From contig JAEXJH010000393.1 of assembly GCA_023445955.1 (NCBI GenBank), forward strand, positions 1 through 10,840: a stretch of 10,840 bases of DNA, written 5' to 3'. The stretch's first letter is position 1, and the number at the start of each line of letters is the position of its first letter. The position numbers and the translations under genes were made by a program. This document shows positions 1-10,840 of this stretch, in pieces. The DNA comes from Pseudomonadota bacterium (lineage in GTDB: Bacteria; Pseudomonadota; Alphaproteobacteria; Caulobacterales; Caulobacteraceae). The notes below the pieces were generated by a model, which saw only the letters and a program-made list of their open reading frames with translations, was not told the DNA's origin and searched no databases.

Positions 1-2057
<2,057 letters not shown>

Positions 2058-2138
2058 GAAACCGAAATTCCCGGAAACGGTTATCCCTGTGGCGGCGGAG
2101 CGTAGTCCCGCTTTCGCCGAGGGGCTAGGGGAGCCCGG

Positions 2139-2167
2139 ATGCTAGATTCCCGACCACGGATCGTCGA
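2139..2167 (-). promoter_or_regulatory. Weak candidate promoter for the S9 peptidase
   Basis: Read on the minus strand, TCGACGA (2167-2161), a 14-base spacer and TCTAGCAT (2146-2139) loosely resemble the Caulobacter sigma-73 consensus TTGACGS-N10-14-GCTANAWC: five of seven in the -35 and about half in the -10. It would give a leader of roughly 75 bases. The -35 lies within a 12-bp palindrome at 2162-2173. This is a guess by eye. Confidence 0.2.
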
Positions 2168-2173
2168 TCGACG

Positions 2174-2251
2174 GTCTGTTTCTTGGTGCGCGTTCTTGTG
2201 ACAAATCTGTAATTAAGTCAGCTGCTTAGCGCGTAACAATCCGAAACAGAC
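2174..2251. repeat. 9-bp perfect inverted repeat, arms 60 bases apart
   Basis: GTCTGTTTC at 2174-2182 and its exact reverse complement GAAACAGAC at 2243-2251 flank the AT-richest part of the gap between the peptidase gene and lpxC. The right arm ends six bases before the predicted lpxC -35 box, a place where a regulator could act. The arms are probably too far apart for a simple transcript hairpin, so paired protein-binding sites are the more natural reading. A 9-bp match can arise by chance in a gap this size. Confidence 0.35.
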
Positions 2252-2257
2252 TTTGCT

Positions 2258-2286
2258 TTGCCGCGACGCAGCATCCTTCCTAGATG
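2258..2286 (+). promoter_or_regulatory. Probable lpxC promoter (sigma-73-like)
   Basis: TTGCCGC (2258-2264), a 14-base spacer, and CCTAGATG (2279-2286) match the Caulobacter housekeeping consensus TTGACGS-N10-14-GCTANAWC with one mismatch in the -35 and two in the -10. Transcription would start near 2291-2294, leaving a leader of about 50 bases that contains the hairpin at 2302-2321. Assigned by eye; no start-site data. Confidence 0.5.
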
Positions 2287-2301
2287 GTAGTCGGGGCGAA
2301 A

Positions 2302-2321
2302 GGACGACCGCAGAGTCGTCC
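2302..2321 (+). promoter_or_regulatory. Hairpin in the lpxC 5' leader
   Basis: GGACGAC (2302-2308) pairs perfectly with GTCGTCC (2315-2321) around the six-base loop CGCAGA. The stem ends ten bases before the weak Shine-Dalgarno TAGGTG (2331-2336). No T-run follows, so it is not a classical terminator. A CcrM-type GANTC site (GAGTC, 2313-2317) spans the loop and 3' arm. It may affect translation or stability of the lpxC message; no function is shown. Confidence 0.45.
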
Positions 2322-2342
2322 ATCGAACGATAGGTGTCTCTA

Positions 2343-3239
2343 GTGTCGGCTTCGGGTTATTTTCAGCACACGGTCGCAGGACCGGTGATCTTCGCGGGGA
2401 TCGGCCTGCACACGGGAACGCACGTGCGTGTCTCGGTGCGTCCGGCGGCCCCCGACGCGGGGATCGTCTTCGTGCGGACCGATGTGCAGGACCGCGACAA
2501 CCGCGTCCCCGTTACGGCTCAATCGGTCTGCCAGACGCAACTGGGTACGGTCATCTGCAACGGCGACGACGTCCGCGTCTCGACCATCGAGCACCTGATG
2601 GCGGCCCTGGCGGCCCTGTCGATCGACAACTGCGTCGTCGAGCTGGACGGTCCCGAAGTGCCGATCATGGACGGCTCGTCCGAGCCCTTCGTCCAGATCC
2701 TGGACCGCGCCGGTCGCCGCCGCCAAGAAGCCGTCCGCCAATATATCGAGATCCTGGCGCCGATCACGGCGGAGGAGGGCGACAAGCGCGCCAGCCTGCT
2801 GCCGGCCGATCGCTTCGAGGTCGCCTTCGAGATCGCCTTCGGCTCCAAGGCCATCGGTCGTCAGGCCGTGGATCTGGTCGTCGATGAAGAATCGTTCCGC
2901 TCGGAACTGTCCGACTGCCGCACCTTCGGCTTCGTTCGCGACGTCGAGGCCCTGCGCGCCATCGGCCTGGCCCGCGGCGGTTCGATGGAAAACGCCGTGG
3001 TCATCGACGGCGACCGGGTGCTGAATCCGGAAGGCCTGCGCCGTCCCGACGAATTCGTGCGCCACAAGGCGCTGGACGCCGTCGGCGACCTCTATGTGCT
3101 GGGCAAGCCCATCCTGGGCCGCTTCGAGGGCGTTCTGGCCGGTCACGGCCTCAATAACGCCGTGGTTCGGGCGTTGCTGGCGCAACCGCGCGCTTGGCGC
3201 CTGCGCGCTCATGCGCCGGTGCTGGCTGAAGCGGTTTAG
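2343..3239 (+). CDS. lpxC: UDP-3-O-acyl-N-acetylglucosamine deacetylase
   Basis: Zinc-dependent deacetylase carrying out the committed step of lipid A synthesis in the cytoplasm. Numbering from the upstream GTG at 2334: STIEHLMAA gives Glu86 and zinc ligand His87; CRTFGF gives Thr197; EFVRHKALDAVGDL gives His244, Lys245 and Asp248; SGH-type GHGLNNAV gives His271. These match E. coli Glu78/His79, Thr191, His238/Lys239/Asp242 and His265. The protein is full length (298-301 residues). I prefer GTG 2343 because TAGGTG lies six bases before it, whereas GTG 2334 has no clear ribosome-binding site; both are in frame. Here lpxC heads a bamD-recN-ligA neighbourhood and no ftsZ is next to it. In Caulobacter crescentus lipid A can be dispensed with under certain mutant conditions, so this gene need not be strictly essential in the genus. 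Confidence 0.97.
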   Translation: MSASGYFQHTVAGPVIFAGIGLHTGTHVRVSVRPAAPDAGIVFVRTDVQDRDNRVPVTAQSVCQTQLGTVICNGDDVRVSTIEHLMAALAALSIDNCVVELDGPEVPIMDGSSEPFVQILDRAGRRRQEAVRQYIEILAPITAEEGDKRASLLPADRFEVAFEIAFGSKAIGRQAVDLVVDEESFRSELSDCRTFGFVRDVEALRAIGLARGGSMENAVVIDGDRVLNPEGLRRPDEFVRHKALDAVGDLYVLGKPILGRFEGVLAGHGLNNAVVRALLAQPRAWRLRAHAPVLAEAV

Positions 3240-3348
3240 TCGCACTCCGGGAGTCGGGCTCGGCGTTCGCATTTGCGCCTTCGACGGCGTGGTGTAGAAG
3301 CCTTGCACGGCGCTGGGGCGCACGTTTGCTTCGAGGGTGAGAGACTCC

Positions 3349-4266
3349 GTGCTTCGTAATTTCAAGGGACGTTCGGCCGTCACGATCGCCGCCATGCTGG
3401 TCGCCGTGTCGGTGGCGGGCTGCGCGGGCAAGTCCAAGAAGCCCTCCCTCGCCTACGAAGAGCGCCCGGTCGAGCTGCTGTATTCCACGGGCGCCAACCG
3501 CCTGGACCGCGGCAACTGGAACGAAGCCGTCGACTATTTCCGCGAAGTCGAGCGCCAGCACCCGTATTCGGAATGGTCGCGCCGCTCGATTCTGATGACC
3601 GGCTACGCCCACTACATGGGCAACAACTACGCCGACGCCATCGGCGACTCGGACCGGTTCATCTCGCTGTATCCCGGCAATCCGTCGGCCCAGTACGCCT
3701 ACTATCTGAAGGCCATCTGCTATTTCGAGCAGATCGTCGACGTGAACCGCGACCAGGCCGCCACCGAGCAGGCCCTGGCCTCGCTGCGTGACGTCGTCCA
3801 GCGCTATCCGAACACCGAATACGCCACCGACGCCCGCCTGAAGATCGACATGGTCAACGACCAGCTGGCCGGCAAGGAAATGGCCATCGGTCGCTACTAT
3901 CTGAAGAACGGCCAGACCCTGGCCGCCATCGGCCGCTTCAAGACCGTGATCGAGCGTCACCAGACGACCTCGCACACGCCCGAAGCTCTGTACCGCCTGG
4001 TCGAGGCCTATCTGACCATCGGCCTGGCCGACGAAGCCAAGCGCAACGGCGCGGTCCTGGGCTACAACTTCCCGGGCGATCGCTGGTACGCCGACGCCTA
4101 CAAGCTGCTCAACGACAATGGCCTGCGCCCCGCCGTCGAGCCTCTGAAGGCCGGCGCCAAGCGCAACGCCCTGGAGCGCGCGCTGTCGAAGGACAAGGAC
4201 ACGACCCTGGCGCCTCCAGGCGAAAAGAAGTCCAAAAAGGGCGTCATGGGCGTCCTGGGCATGTAG
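3349..4266 (+). CDS. bamD: Outer-membrane assembly lipoprotein BamD (ComL/YfiO family)
   Basis: Essential lipoprotein partner of BamA in the beta-barrel assembly machinery, facing the periplasm from the inner leaflet of the outer membrane. GTG 3349 gives LRNFKGR, a hydrophobic stretch and lipobox VAGC, with lipidated Cys25; the following Ala suits export to the outer membrane. An in-frame GTG at 3337 would add four residues; GGTGAG at 3336-3341 favours 3349. After the leader comes the family opening ERPVELLYSTGANRL and about five TPR-like helical repeats (residues ~45-260), with typical segments such as REVERQHPYSEWS and SLRDVVQRYPNTEYA. At 305 residues it exceeds E. coli BamD (245) because of a C-terminal tail of about 50 residues, Lys-rich near its end. 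It lies 109 bases after lpxC; co-transcription is possible. Confidence 0.95.
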   Translation: MLRNFKGRSAVTIAAMLVAVSVAGCAGKSKKPSLAYEERPVELLYSTGANRLDRGNWNEAVDYFREVERQHPYSEWSRRSILMTGYAHYMGNNYADAIGDSDRFISLYPGNPSAQYAYYLKAICYFEQIVDVNRDQAATEQALASLRDVVQRYPNTEYATDARLKIDMVNDQLAGKEMAIGRYYLKNGQTLAAIGRFKTVIERHQTTSHTPEALYRLVEAYLTIGLADEAKRNGAVLGYNFPGDRWYADAYKLLNDNGLRPAVEPLKAGAKRNALERALSKDKDTTLAPPGEKKSKKGVMGVLGM

Positions 4267-4350
4267 CGACAGCGGGGTCAAAAGGCTTGATCCTGTTTCG
4301 TTCTACCTTTGCGCTTTGAAAAATCCTGATTCCCGGCGATCTTGCGCGTC

Positions 4351-6045
4351 ATGCTGATCGGCCTCTCCATCCGTGACGTCGTGCTCATCGAGAGCCTGGA
4401 CCTTGCCATCGGCGAGGGCCTGACCGCGCTGACCGGTGAAACCGGGGCCGGCAAGTCGATCATTCTCGACGCCTTGGGCCTGGCCACGGGCGCGCGCGCC
4501 GACGCTGGCTTGGTGCGCCGCGGGGCCGCCGGACACGCCTCGGCCACGGCCATGTTCGCCCTGGCCGCCGACCATCCCGCCTTCGCCTATCTGGACGAGA
4601 AGGGCCTGGACTACGGCCGCGACGAGGATCTTGTCCTGCGTCGCCAGCTGTCTCCCGACGGCCGGTCCAGGGCCTTCGTCAACGACCAGGCCACCAGCGT
4701 CGGCGTGCTCAAGGACCTCGGAGCTCTCCTGCTGGAGGTGCACGGCCAGCACGAGACGGTCGGCCTGCTGGACCCCAAGACCCATCGCGGCCTGCTGGAC
4801 ACCTTTGGCGGCGTCAGCGTGGGGGCCGTCGGCGGCGCCTGGAGCGCCTGGCGCGCTGCCCGCGAAAAGGCCGCCGAACTCCGCGATCTGGCCAGCCGCG
4901 CGGCGGCCGAGACCGAGGAACTGACCCTCCGCCTCTCTGAACTGGACCGCCTCGACCCTCGCGAAGGCGAGGAGGACGCTTTGGCCGAGGAGCGGGCTCT
5001 GCTGAGCTCGGCCGAGAAGGTGATCACTGACGTCGCGTCGGCCCAGGACATCTTGGGCGGCGACTTCTCGGGCAAGCTGGCCCAGGCCTATCGCGCTCTT
5101 GAACGCGCGCGAGACAGAGCCCTGCAGGCCGGCGCGCCCGCCGATGGACCGGCCATGACCCGGCTGCAGGCCGCCTGCGACGCGGTCGACCGCGCCCTGG
5201 TCGAGGCCCAGGAGGCCAGCGCGGCCATCGACGCCGTCGCCGAGTCGTTCGAGTTCGAACCCGACCGCCTGGAAAAGGCCGAGGAGCGCCTGTTCGCCCT
5301 GCGCGGCATGGCTCGCAAGCTCAACGTCCTGGTCGAGGACCTGCCGGCCAAGCGCGCCGAGTTCGCCACCCGCCTGCAAGCGATCGAGACCTCCGAGGAC
5401 GCCCTCAAGGCCGCCGACGCCGAGGCCGCCGAGGCCCGCGAGGCCTATCTGTTCGCTACAGAGGCCCTGTCGGCCGAGCGCCGCGCCGCCGGTGACGCCC
5501 TGGCCAAGGCCGTCGAGGCCGAGCTGACCCCGCTGAAGCTGGAAAAGGCCAAGTTCCGGGTCGCCGTCGAGCCGCTGGCCGAGGATCGCGCCGGTCCCAC
5601 GGGTCTGGACCGCATCGCCTTCGAGATCTCGACCAATCCCGGCGCGCCGTTCGGGCCGATGGAGGCCATCGCCTCGGGCGGCGAACTGGCGCGTTTCGCC
5701 CTGGCGCTGAAGGCGGCGCTGGCGGGGCGTGGCGGCGGTCCGCAGCCGCTGATGATCTTCGACGAGGTCGATCAGGGCGTCGGCGGGGCCGTGGCCGATG
5801 CGGTCGGCCTGCGCCTCAAGCGCCTGGCGGCCAACGCCCAGGTGCTGGTGGTGACCCACTCGGCCCAGGTGGCGGCGCGCGGCGACGCCCACTGGCGGAT
5901 CTCCAAGTCCGGCGACGACACCTCGACCCGCACCAAGGTCGAACCCCTGACCCCGGCTCAGCGCGAGGAAGAGATCGCTCGCATGCTGTCGGGCGCCGAG
6001 GTGACTGAAGCGGCTCGGGCGGCGGCGCGAGCCTTGATGGCCTAG
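4351..6045 (+). CDS. recN: DNA repair protein RecN (SMC-like ATPase)
   Basis: SMC-related cytoplasmic ATPase that gathers at double-strand breaks and supports RecA-dependent recombination. Residues 2-27 form the usual LIGLSIRDVVLIESL-type start, followed by Walker A GETGAGKS (29-36) and a Q-loop region EVHGQHET. An Ala/Glu/Arg-rich coiled coil spans roughly 150-390. The C-terminal half has the ABC signature SGGELAR (442-448), Walker B LMIFDEVD with Asp471/Glu472, and the switch His503 in VTHSAQVA. At 564 residues it is full length. ATG 4351 matches the family start; an in-frame TTG at 4342 is less likely. It follows bamD by 84 bases and converges with the acyltransferase gene, the two stop codons overlapping. 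The upstream gap has one GTTC (4300-4303) but no complete GTTC-N7-GTTC LexA site, so SOS control is not evident. Confidence 0.97.
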   Translation: MLIGLSIRDVVLIESLDLAIGEGLTALTGETGAGKSIILDALGLATGARADAGLVRRGAAGHASATAMFALAADHPAFAYLDEKGLDYGRDEDLVLRRQLSPDGRSRAFVNDQATSVGVLKDLGALLLEVHGQHETVGLLDPKTHRGLLDTFGGVSVGAVGGAWSAWRAAREKAAELRDLASRAAAETEELTLRLSELDRLDPREGEEDALAEERALLSSAEKVITDVASAQDILGGDFSGKLAQAYRALERARDRALQAGAPADGPAMTRLQAACDAVDRALVEAQEASAAIDAVAESFEFEPDRLEKAEERLFALRGMARKLNVLVEDLPAKRAEFATRLQAIETSEDALKAADAEAAEAREAYLFATEALSAERRAAGDALAKAVEAELTPLKLEKAKFRVAVEPLAEDRAGPTGLDRIAFEISTNPGAPFGPMEAIASGGELARFALALKAALAGRGGGPQPLMIFDEVDQGVGGAVADAVGLRLKRLAANAQVLVVTHSAQVAARGDAHWRISKSGDDTSTRTKVEPLTPAQREEEIARMLSGAEVTEAARAAARALMA

Positions 6046-7157
6046 GCGGCCGCAGGGGCCACGGTCGAAACGTTGCGGGCGTTTGACCGCGCCTTCATCC
6101 ACCGCTGCAGCGGCGCATCGACCAGACGCTCGAACACCCACGCCACGACGATCGTCGCCGGGATGGCCAACGCCCACAGGGTCCACTGCGCCGCCGAAGG
6201 CAGGCCCAACTTGGCCTCGACCATCCGCACCACGCCGAACCACACGACGGCGGTCAGGGTGTTGGTCAGGAACAGCGAGAACGATAGCTTGCCCGCCGCG
6301 CCAGCCCAGCGCCAGGCGCGGGGCCTGGAGGCGCCGGCCGCGTAGATGAGGAAGGCCAGCAGGGCCAGGCTGACATAATCAAAGCGGCCCAGGGCCTGGA
6401 TGGCGATGACGAACAGCAGCGAGGCCACGGCCAGCGGCAAGGCCTGTTGCCGCGCCAGGGCTGTCACCGGCAGGCGGGCGACCAGCAGGCCGATCATGAA
6501 CAGCGGCACGCCGCGGATCAGGCCAAAGCGCAGCGGCAGCTGGTAGCCGGGGATCTCGAACGCCATCAGCGCCGCCTGGTCGATGACGACATAGGCGCAG
6601 ACGCCCATGGCCAGCAGTTGCAGCGGCCGCTTCGTCGCCGCGACCCGGCGCCAGACGGCCGGGAACAGGGCGTAGGCGACGATCAGCGCCGACAGGGTCC
6701 AGGTCGGGGTGTTCCAGCCCGAGGTCCCGGGCACGAACCAGGCCTGGACCAGGAAGACCTGCGGCAAGAGCTGGTCCCACTGGAACCACTGCGGGTTCTG
6801 CGGGGCCAGGCCGATCGCCGTGGTCCCGACGAAGAAGGCGACGAACAGCACCAACATCACCAGGTGCGGCGGCCAGATCCGCTGCACGCGGCGCTTCAGG
6901 AAGGTGAAGGTGTCGACTTCGGCGCCCAGCACGCGCGGGCCGTAGGTGCGGGCCAGCACATAGCCCGACAGCATCAGGAAGAAGTCGGTGGCCAGATAGC
7001 CGCGCCCGAAGGCGTCGGACAGGCTGAACAGCGACACCGGGGCCCGCTCGGCCACGTGGTACAGAACGATGAACAGCGCCGCCAGGAAGCGCAGGGCGTC
7101 CAGCGGACCGTCCCGGGACAGGACAGGCTGGGCCGAAACTGTGCTGGCTTTGGACAT
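6042..7157 (-). CDS. Integral-membrane acyltransferase (acyltransferase 3 family)
   Basis: Multi-pass inner-membrane enzyme of the OafA/NodX-like family, which moves acetyl or other short acyl groups onto cell-surface sugars. Start ATG 7157 has a strong AAGGAG (7169-7164) six bases upstream; the frame stays open to a TTG at 7172 but that would swallow the ribosome-binding site. The family signature LDALRFLAALFIVLYHV contains the R-x10-H motif (Arg23, His34), followed by FFLMLSGYVLAR (~60-71) and RRVQRIWPP. About ten hydrophobic helices fill its 371 residues. The usual W-S-L-x-x-E motif reads WTLSAL, with Leu158 at the Glu position, as in some subgroups. It is the only minus-strand gene between recN and ligA. 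The acceptor is unknown; O-antigen, capsule or other envelope glycan are options. Confidence 0.92.
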   Translation of the reverse strand: MSKASTVSAQPVLSRDGPLDALRFLAALFIVLYHVAERAPVSLFSLSDAFGRGYLATDFFLMLSGYVLARTYGPRVLGAEVDTFTFLKRRVQRIWPPHLVMLVLFVAFFVGTTAIGLAPQNPQWFQWDQLLPQVFLVQAWFVPGTSGWNTPTWTLSALIVAYALFPAVWRRVAATKRPLQLLAMGVCAYVVIDQAALMAFEIPGYQLPLRFGLIRGVPLFMIGLLVARLPVTALARQQALPLAVASLLFVIAIQALGRFDYVSLALLAFLIYAAGASRPRAWRWAGAAGKLSFSLFLTNTLTAVVWFGVVRMVEAKLGLPSAAQWTLWALAIPATIVVAWVFERLVDAPLQRWMKARSNARNVSTVAPAAA

Positions 7158-7163
7158 GGCGGG

Positions 7164-7169
7164 CTCCTT
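7164..7169 (-). promoter_or_regulatory. Strong ribosome-binding site of the acyltransferase gene
   Basis: AAGGAG on the minus strand, six bases before ATG 7157. It is the best Shine-Dalgarno in the window and settles the start, ruling out the upstream in-frame TTG. Confidence 0.85.
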
Positions 7170-7254
7170 CAACCGTTACGCTGCAAGGCTTCGGCCAGTT
7201 TCGCCCGACAGGCGAGCACATCGCTGACTCCCCGTGTCAGGGCGGCGTTGCTAA

Positions 7255-10253
<2,999 letters not shown>

Positions 10254-10334
10254 GGCGCATCGCCGCAACCGCAATTCCCGCCTCGTTTTCGCCTTCGGCC
10301 TTGTCCTCAGTAGCGGGATCGCGCAACGAGGGAC

Positions 10335-10358
10335 TTAAACGCGCGTTGGATGACGCGC
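10335..10358 (+). promoter_or_regulatory. Palindromic region upstream of the DUF2147 gene, with a CtrA-like half site
   Basis: A 10-bp palindrome AACGCGCGTT (10338-10347) overlaps a possible hairpin of GCGCG (10341-10345) and CGCGC (10354-10358). TTAA at 10335-10338 followed by seven bases and TTGGA partly fits the CtrA consensus TTAA-N7-TTAAC; only the first half is complete. This is the most structured part of the 120-base gap after the exonuclease gene. I cannot identify -35 and -10 boxes here. Confidence 0.25.
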
Positions 10359-10361
10359 ACT

Positions 10362-10367
10362 AGGGAG
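10362..10367 (+). promoter_or_regulatory. Ribosome-binding site of the DUF2147 gene
   Basis: AGGGAG six bases before ATG 10374 fixes the start, which is also where the signal peptide begins; the in-frame ATG at 10350 lies before this site and is not used. Confidence 0.8.
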
Positions 10368-10373
10368 AAACCA

Positions 10374-10790
10374 ATGCTTCGCACCGCCTTGATGGCCGCC
10401 GCCCTGAGCCTCGTCACCGGCTCGGCCTTCGCCGCCGACGTCACCGGCGTCTGGCAGACCCCGACCAACGGCGGCCAGGTCGAGATCGCCCGCTGCGGCA
10501 ACAGCTTGTGCGGCAAGCTGATCACGTCCGACCACATCAAGGCCAACCCGGCCCAGAAGGACGCCAAGAACAAGGACGAGGCCCAGCGCGGCCGCACCTT
10601 GAAGAACCTGCAGATGTTGTATGACTTCACCGGCGGCCCGACCAAGTGGACCGGCGGCAAGGTCTATAACCCCGACGACGGCGGCACCTATTCGGGCACC
10701 ATCGAGCTGCTCAGCGACAACGAGCTGAAGCTGAAGGGCTGCATCGTCGCCCCGCTGTGCAAGACGCAGAAGTGGACGCGGCTGAAGTAG
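10374..10790 (+). CDS. Secreted DUF2147 family protein
   Basis: Small exported protein of unknown role. The 138-residue product begins with a Sec signal peptide (MLRTALMAAALSLV...) ending AFA|A after residue 20. The mature part has the DUF2147 pattern: GVWQTPTNGGQVEI near the N-terminus, C-x4-CGKLI, KWTGGKVYNPDDGGTYSG, and a closing GC...KTQKWTR. These proteins are thought to fold as small beta-barrels. Four cysteines (41, 46, 123, 129) lie in two pairs and could form disulfides in the periplasm. It is preceded by a 120-base gap and a clear ribosome-binding site, so it is probably its own transcription unit. No function can be assigned from context. Confidence 0.9.
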   Translation: MLRTALMAAALSLVTGSAFAADVTGVWQTPTNGGQVEIARCGNSLCGKLITSDHIKANPAQKDAKNKDEAQRGRTLKNLQMLYDFTGGPTKWTGGKVYNPDDGGTYSGTIELLSDNELKLKGCIVAPLCKTQKWTRLK

Positions 10791-10807
10791 CACGCGGCGC
10801 GGTATCT

Positions 10808-10840
10808 GCTCCCCCTCTGGGGGAGCTGTCGCGGAGCGAC
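10808..10840. repeat. Palindromic GC-rich intergenic repeat (REP-like), cut by window edge
   Basis: Two perfect hairpins stand one base apart: GCTCCCCC/GGGGGAGC with loop TCT (10808-10826, 8-bp stem), and GTCGC/GCGAC with loop GGA (10828-10840, 5-bp stem). They lie 17 bases after the DUF2147 stop codon. The CTCCCC/GGGGAG plus GTCGCGGAGCGAC layout resembles short repeats scattered between genes in Caulobacterales (recalled, not searched). The first stem could also act as a transcription terminator, although no T-run follows. The element probably continues past the window. Confidence 0.65.

Noticed and set aside
2162..2173. 12-bp palindrome CGTCGATCGACG
   Set aside because: It is exact, but CG/GATC-rich palindromes are frequent by chance in GC-rich DNA, and it matches no operator that I know.
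2213..2229. Possible CtrA site TTAA...CTTAG upstream of lpxC
   Set aside because: The spacing from TTAA to TTAG is nine bases, not seven, and the minus-strand reading has only a poor second half.
3243..3255. Possible terminator after lpxC (ACTCC/GGAGT)
   Set aside because: The stem is only four to five base pairs with almost no loop and no T-run follows, so it is not convincing; lpxC may read through into bamD.
2340..3437. 365-codon minus-strand frame over lpxC, and a 376-codon frame over bamD
   Set aside because: Both are antisense to well-supported genes with conserved active sites or lipobox and TPR motifs; they reflect GC-rich third-position bias.
4300..4314. Possible LexA box before recN
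   Set aside because: GTTC at 4300-4303 is followed after seven bases by GCGC rather than GTTC, so only one half-site fits the alphaproteobacterial SOS consensus.
4303..6243. 646-codon minus-strand open frame across recN
   Set aside because: Shadow of recN; Gly/Gln/Arg/Leu-rich product with no domain, and it also runs across the end of the acyltransferase gene.

Overview
This window looks like core chromosome of a GC-rich alphaproteobacterium, most likely Caulobacter or a close relative. The reasons are the gene order lpxC-bamD-recN-(insert)-ligA typical of Alphaproteobacteria, the alphaproteobacterial style of BamD and LigA, GTG starts on three genes, a sigma-73-like promoter ahead of lpxC, many CcrM-type GANTC sites in the intergenic gaps, and a GC-rich palindromic repeat at the right edge that resembles dispersed repeats of Caulobacterales. 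The genus is inferred; no search was run.

Layout. Positions 1-2057 (minus strand) carry a secreted S9-family serine peptidase, cut by the left edge only a few residues before its end. A 285-base divergent gap (2058-2342) holds the likely lpxC promoter, a leader hairpin and a 9-bp inverted repeat. On the plus strand follow lpxC (lipid A synthesis), bamD (outer-membrane protein assembly lipoprotein) and recN (double-strand-break repair). A membrane acyltransferase on the minus strand (6042-7157) sits between recN and ligA and meets recN tail to tail, with both stop codons inside one palindrome. A 133-base divergent gap leads to ligA (NAD-dependent DNA ligase, unusually long), which overlaps by ATGA a small DEDDh 3'-5' exonuclease. 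After 120 bases comes a small secreted DUF2147 protein, then the start of a palindromic repeat running off the right edge.

Functionally the window joins envelope biogenesis (LpxC, BamD, probably the acyltransferase, periplasmic peptidase and DUF2147 protein) with DNA repair and replication (RecN, LigA, exonuclease). I see no mobile element, CRISPR array, tRNA, rRNA or defence island, and no clear sign of a novel multi-gene system. The most unusual points are inside LigA: an 81-residue internal duplication adding a helix-hairpin-helix unit, and an atypical zinc-finger spacing. The long open frames antisense to the real genes are by-products of GC-rich codon bias.
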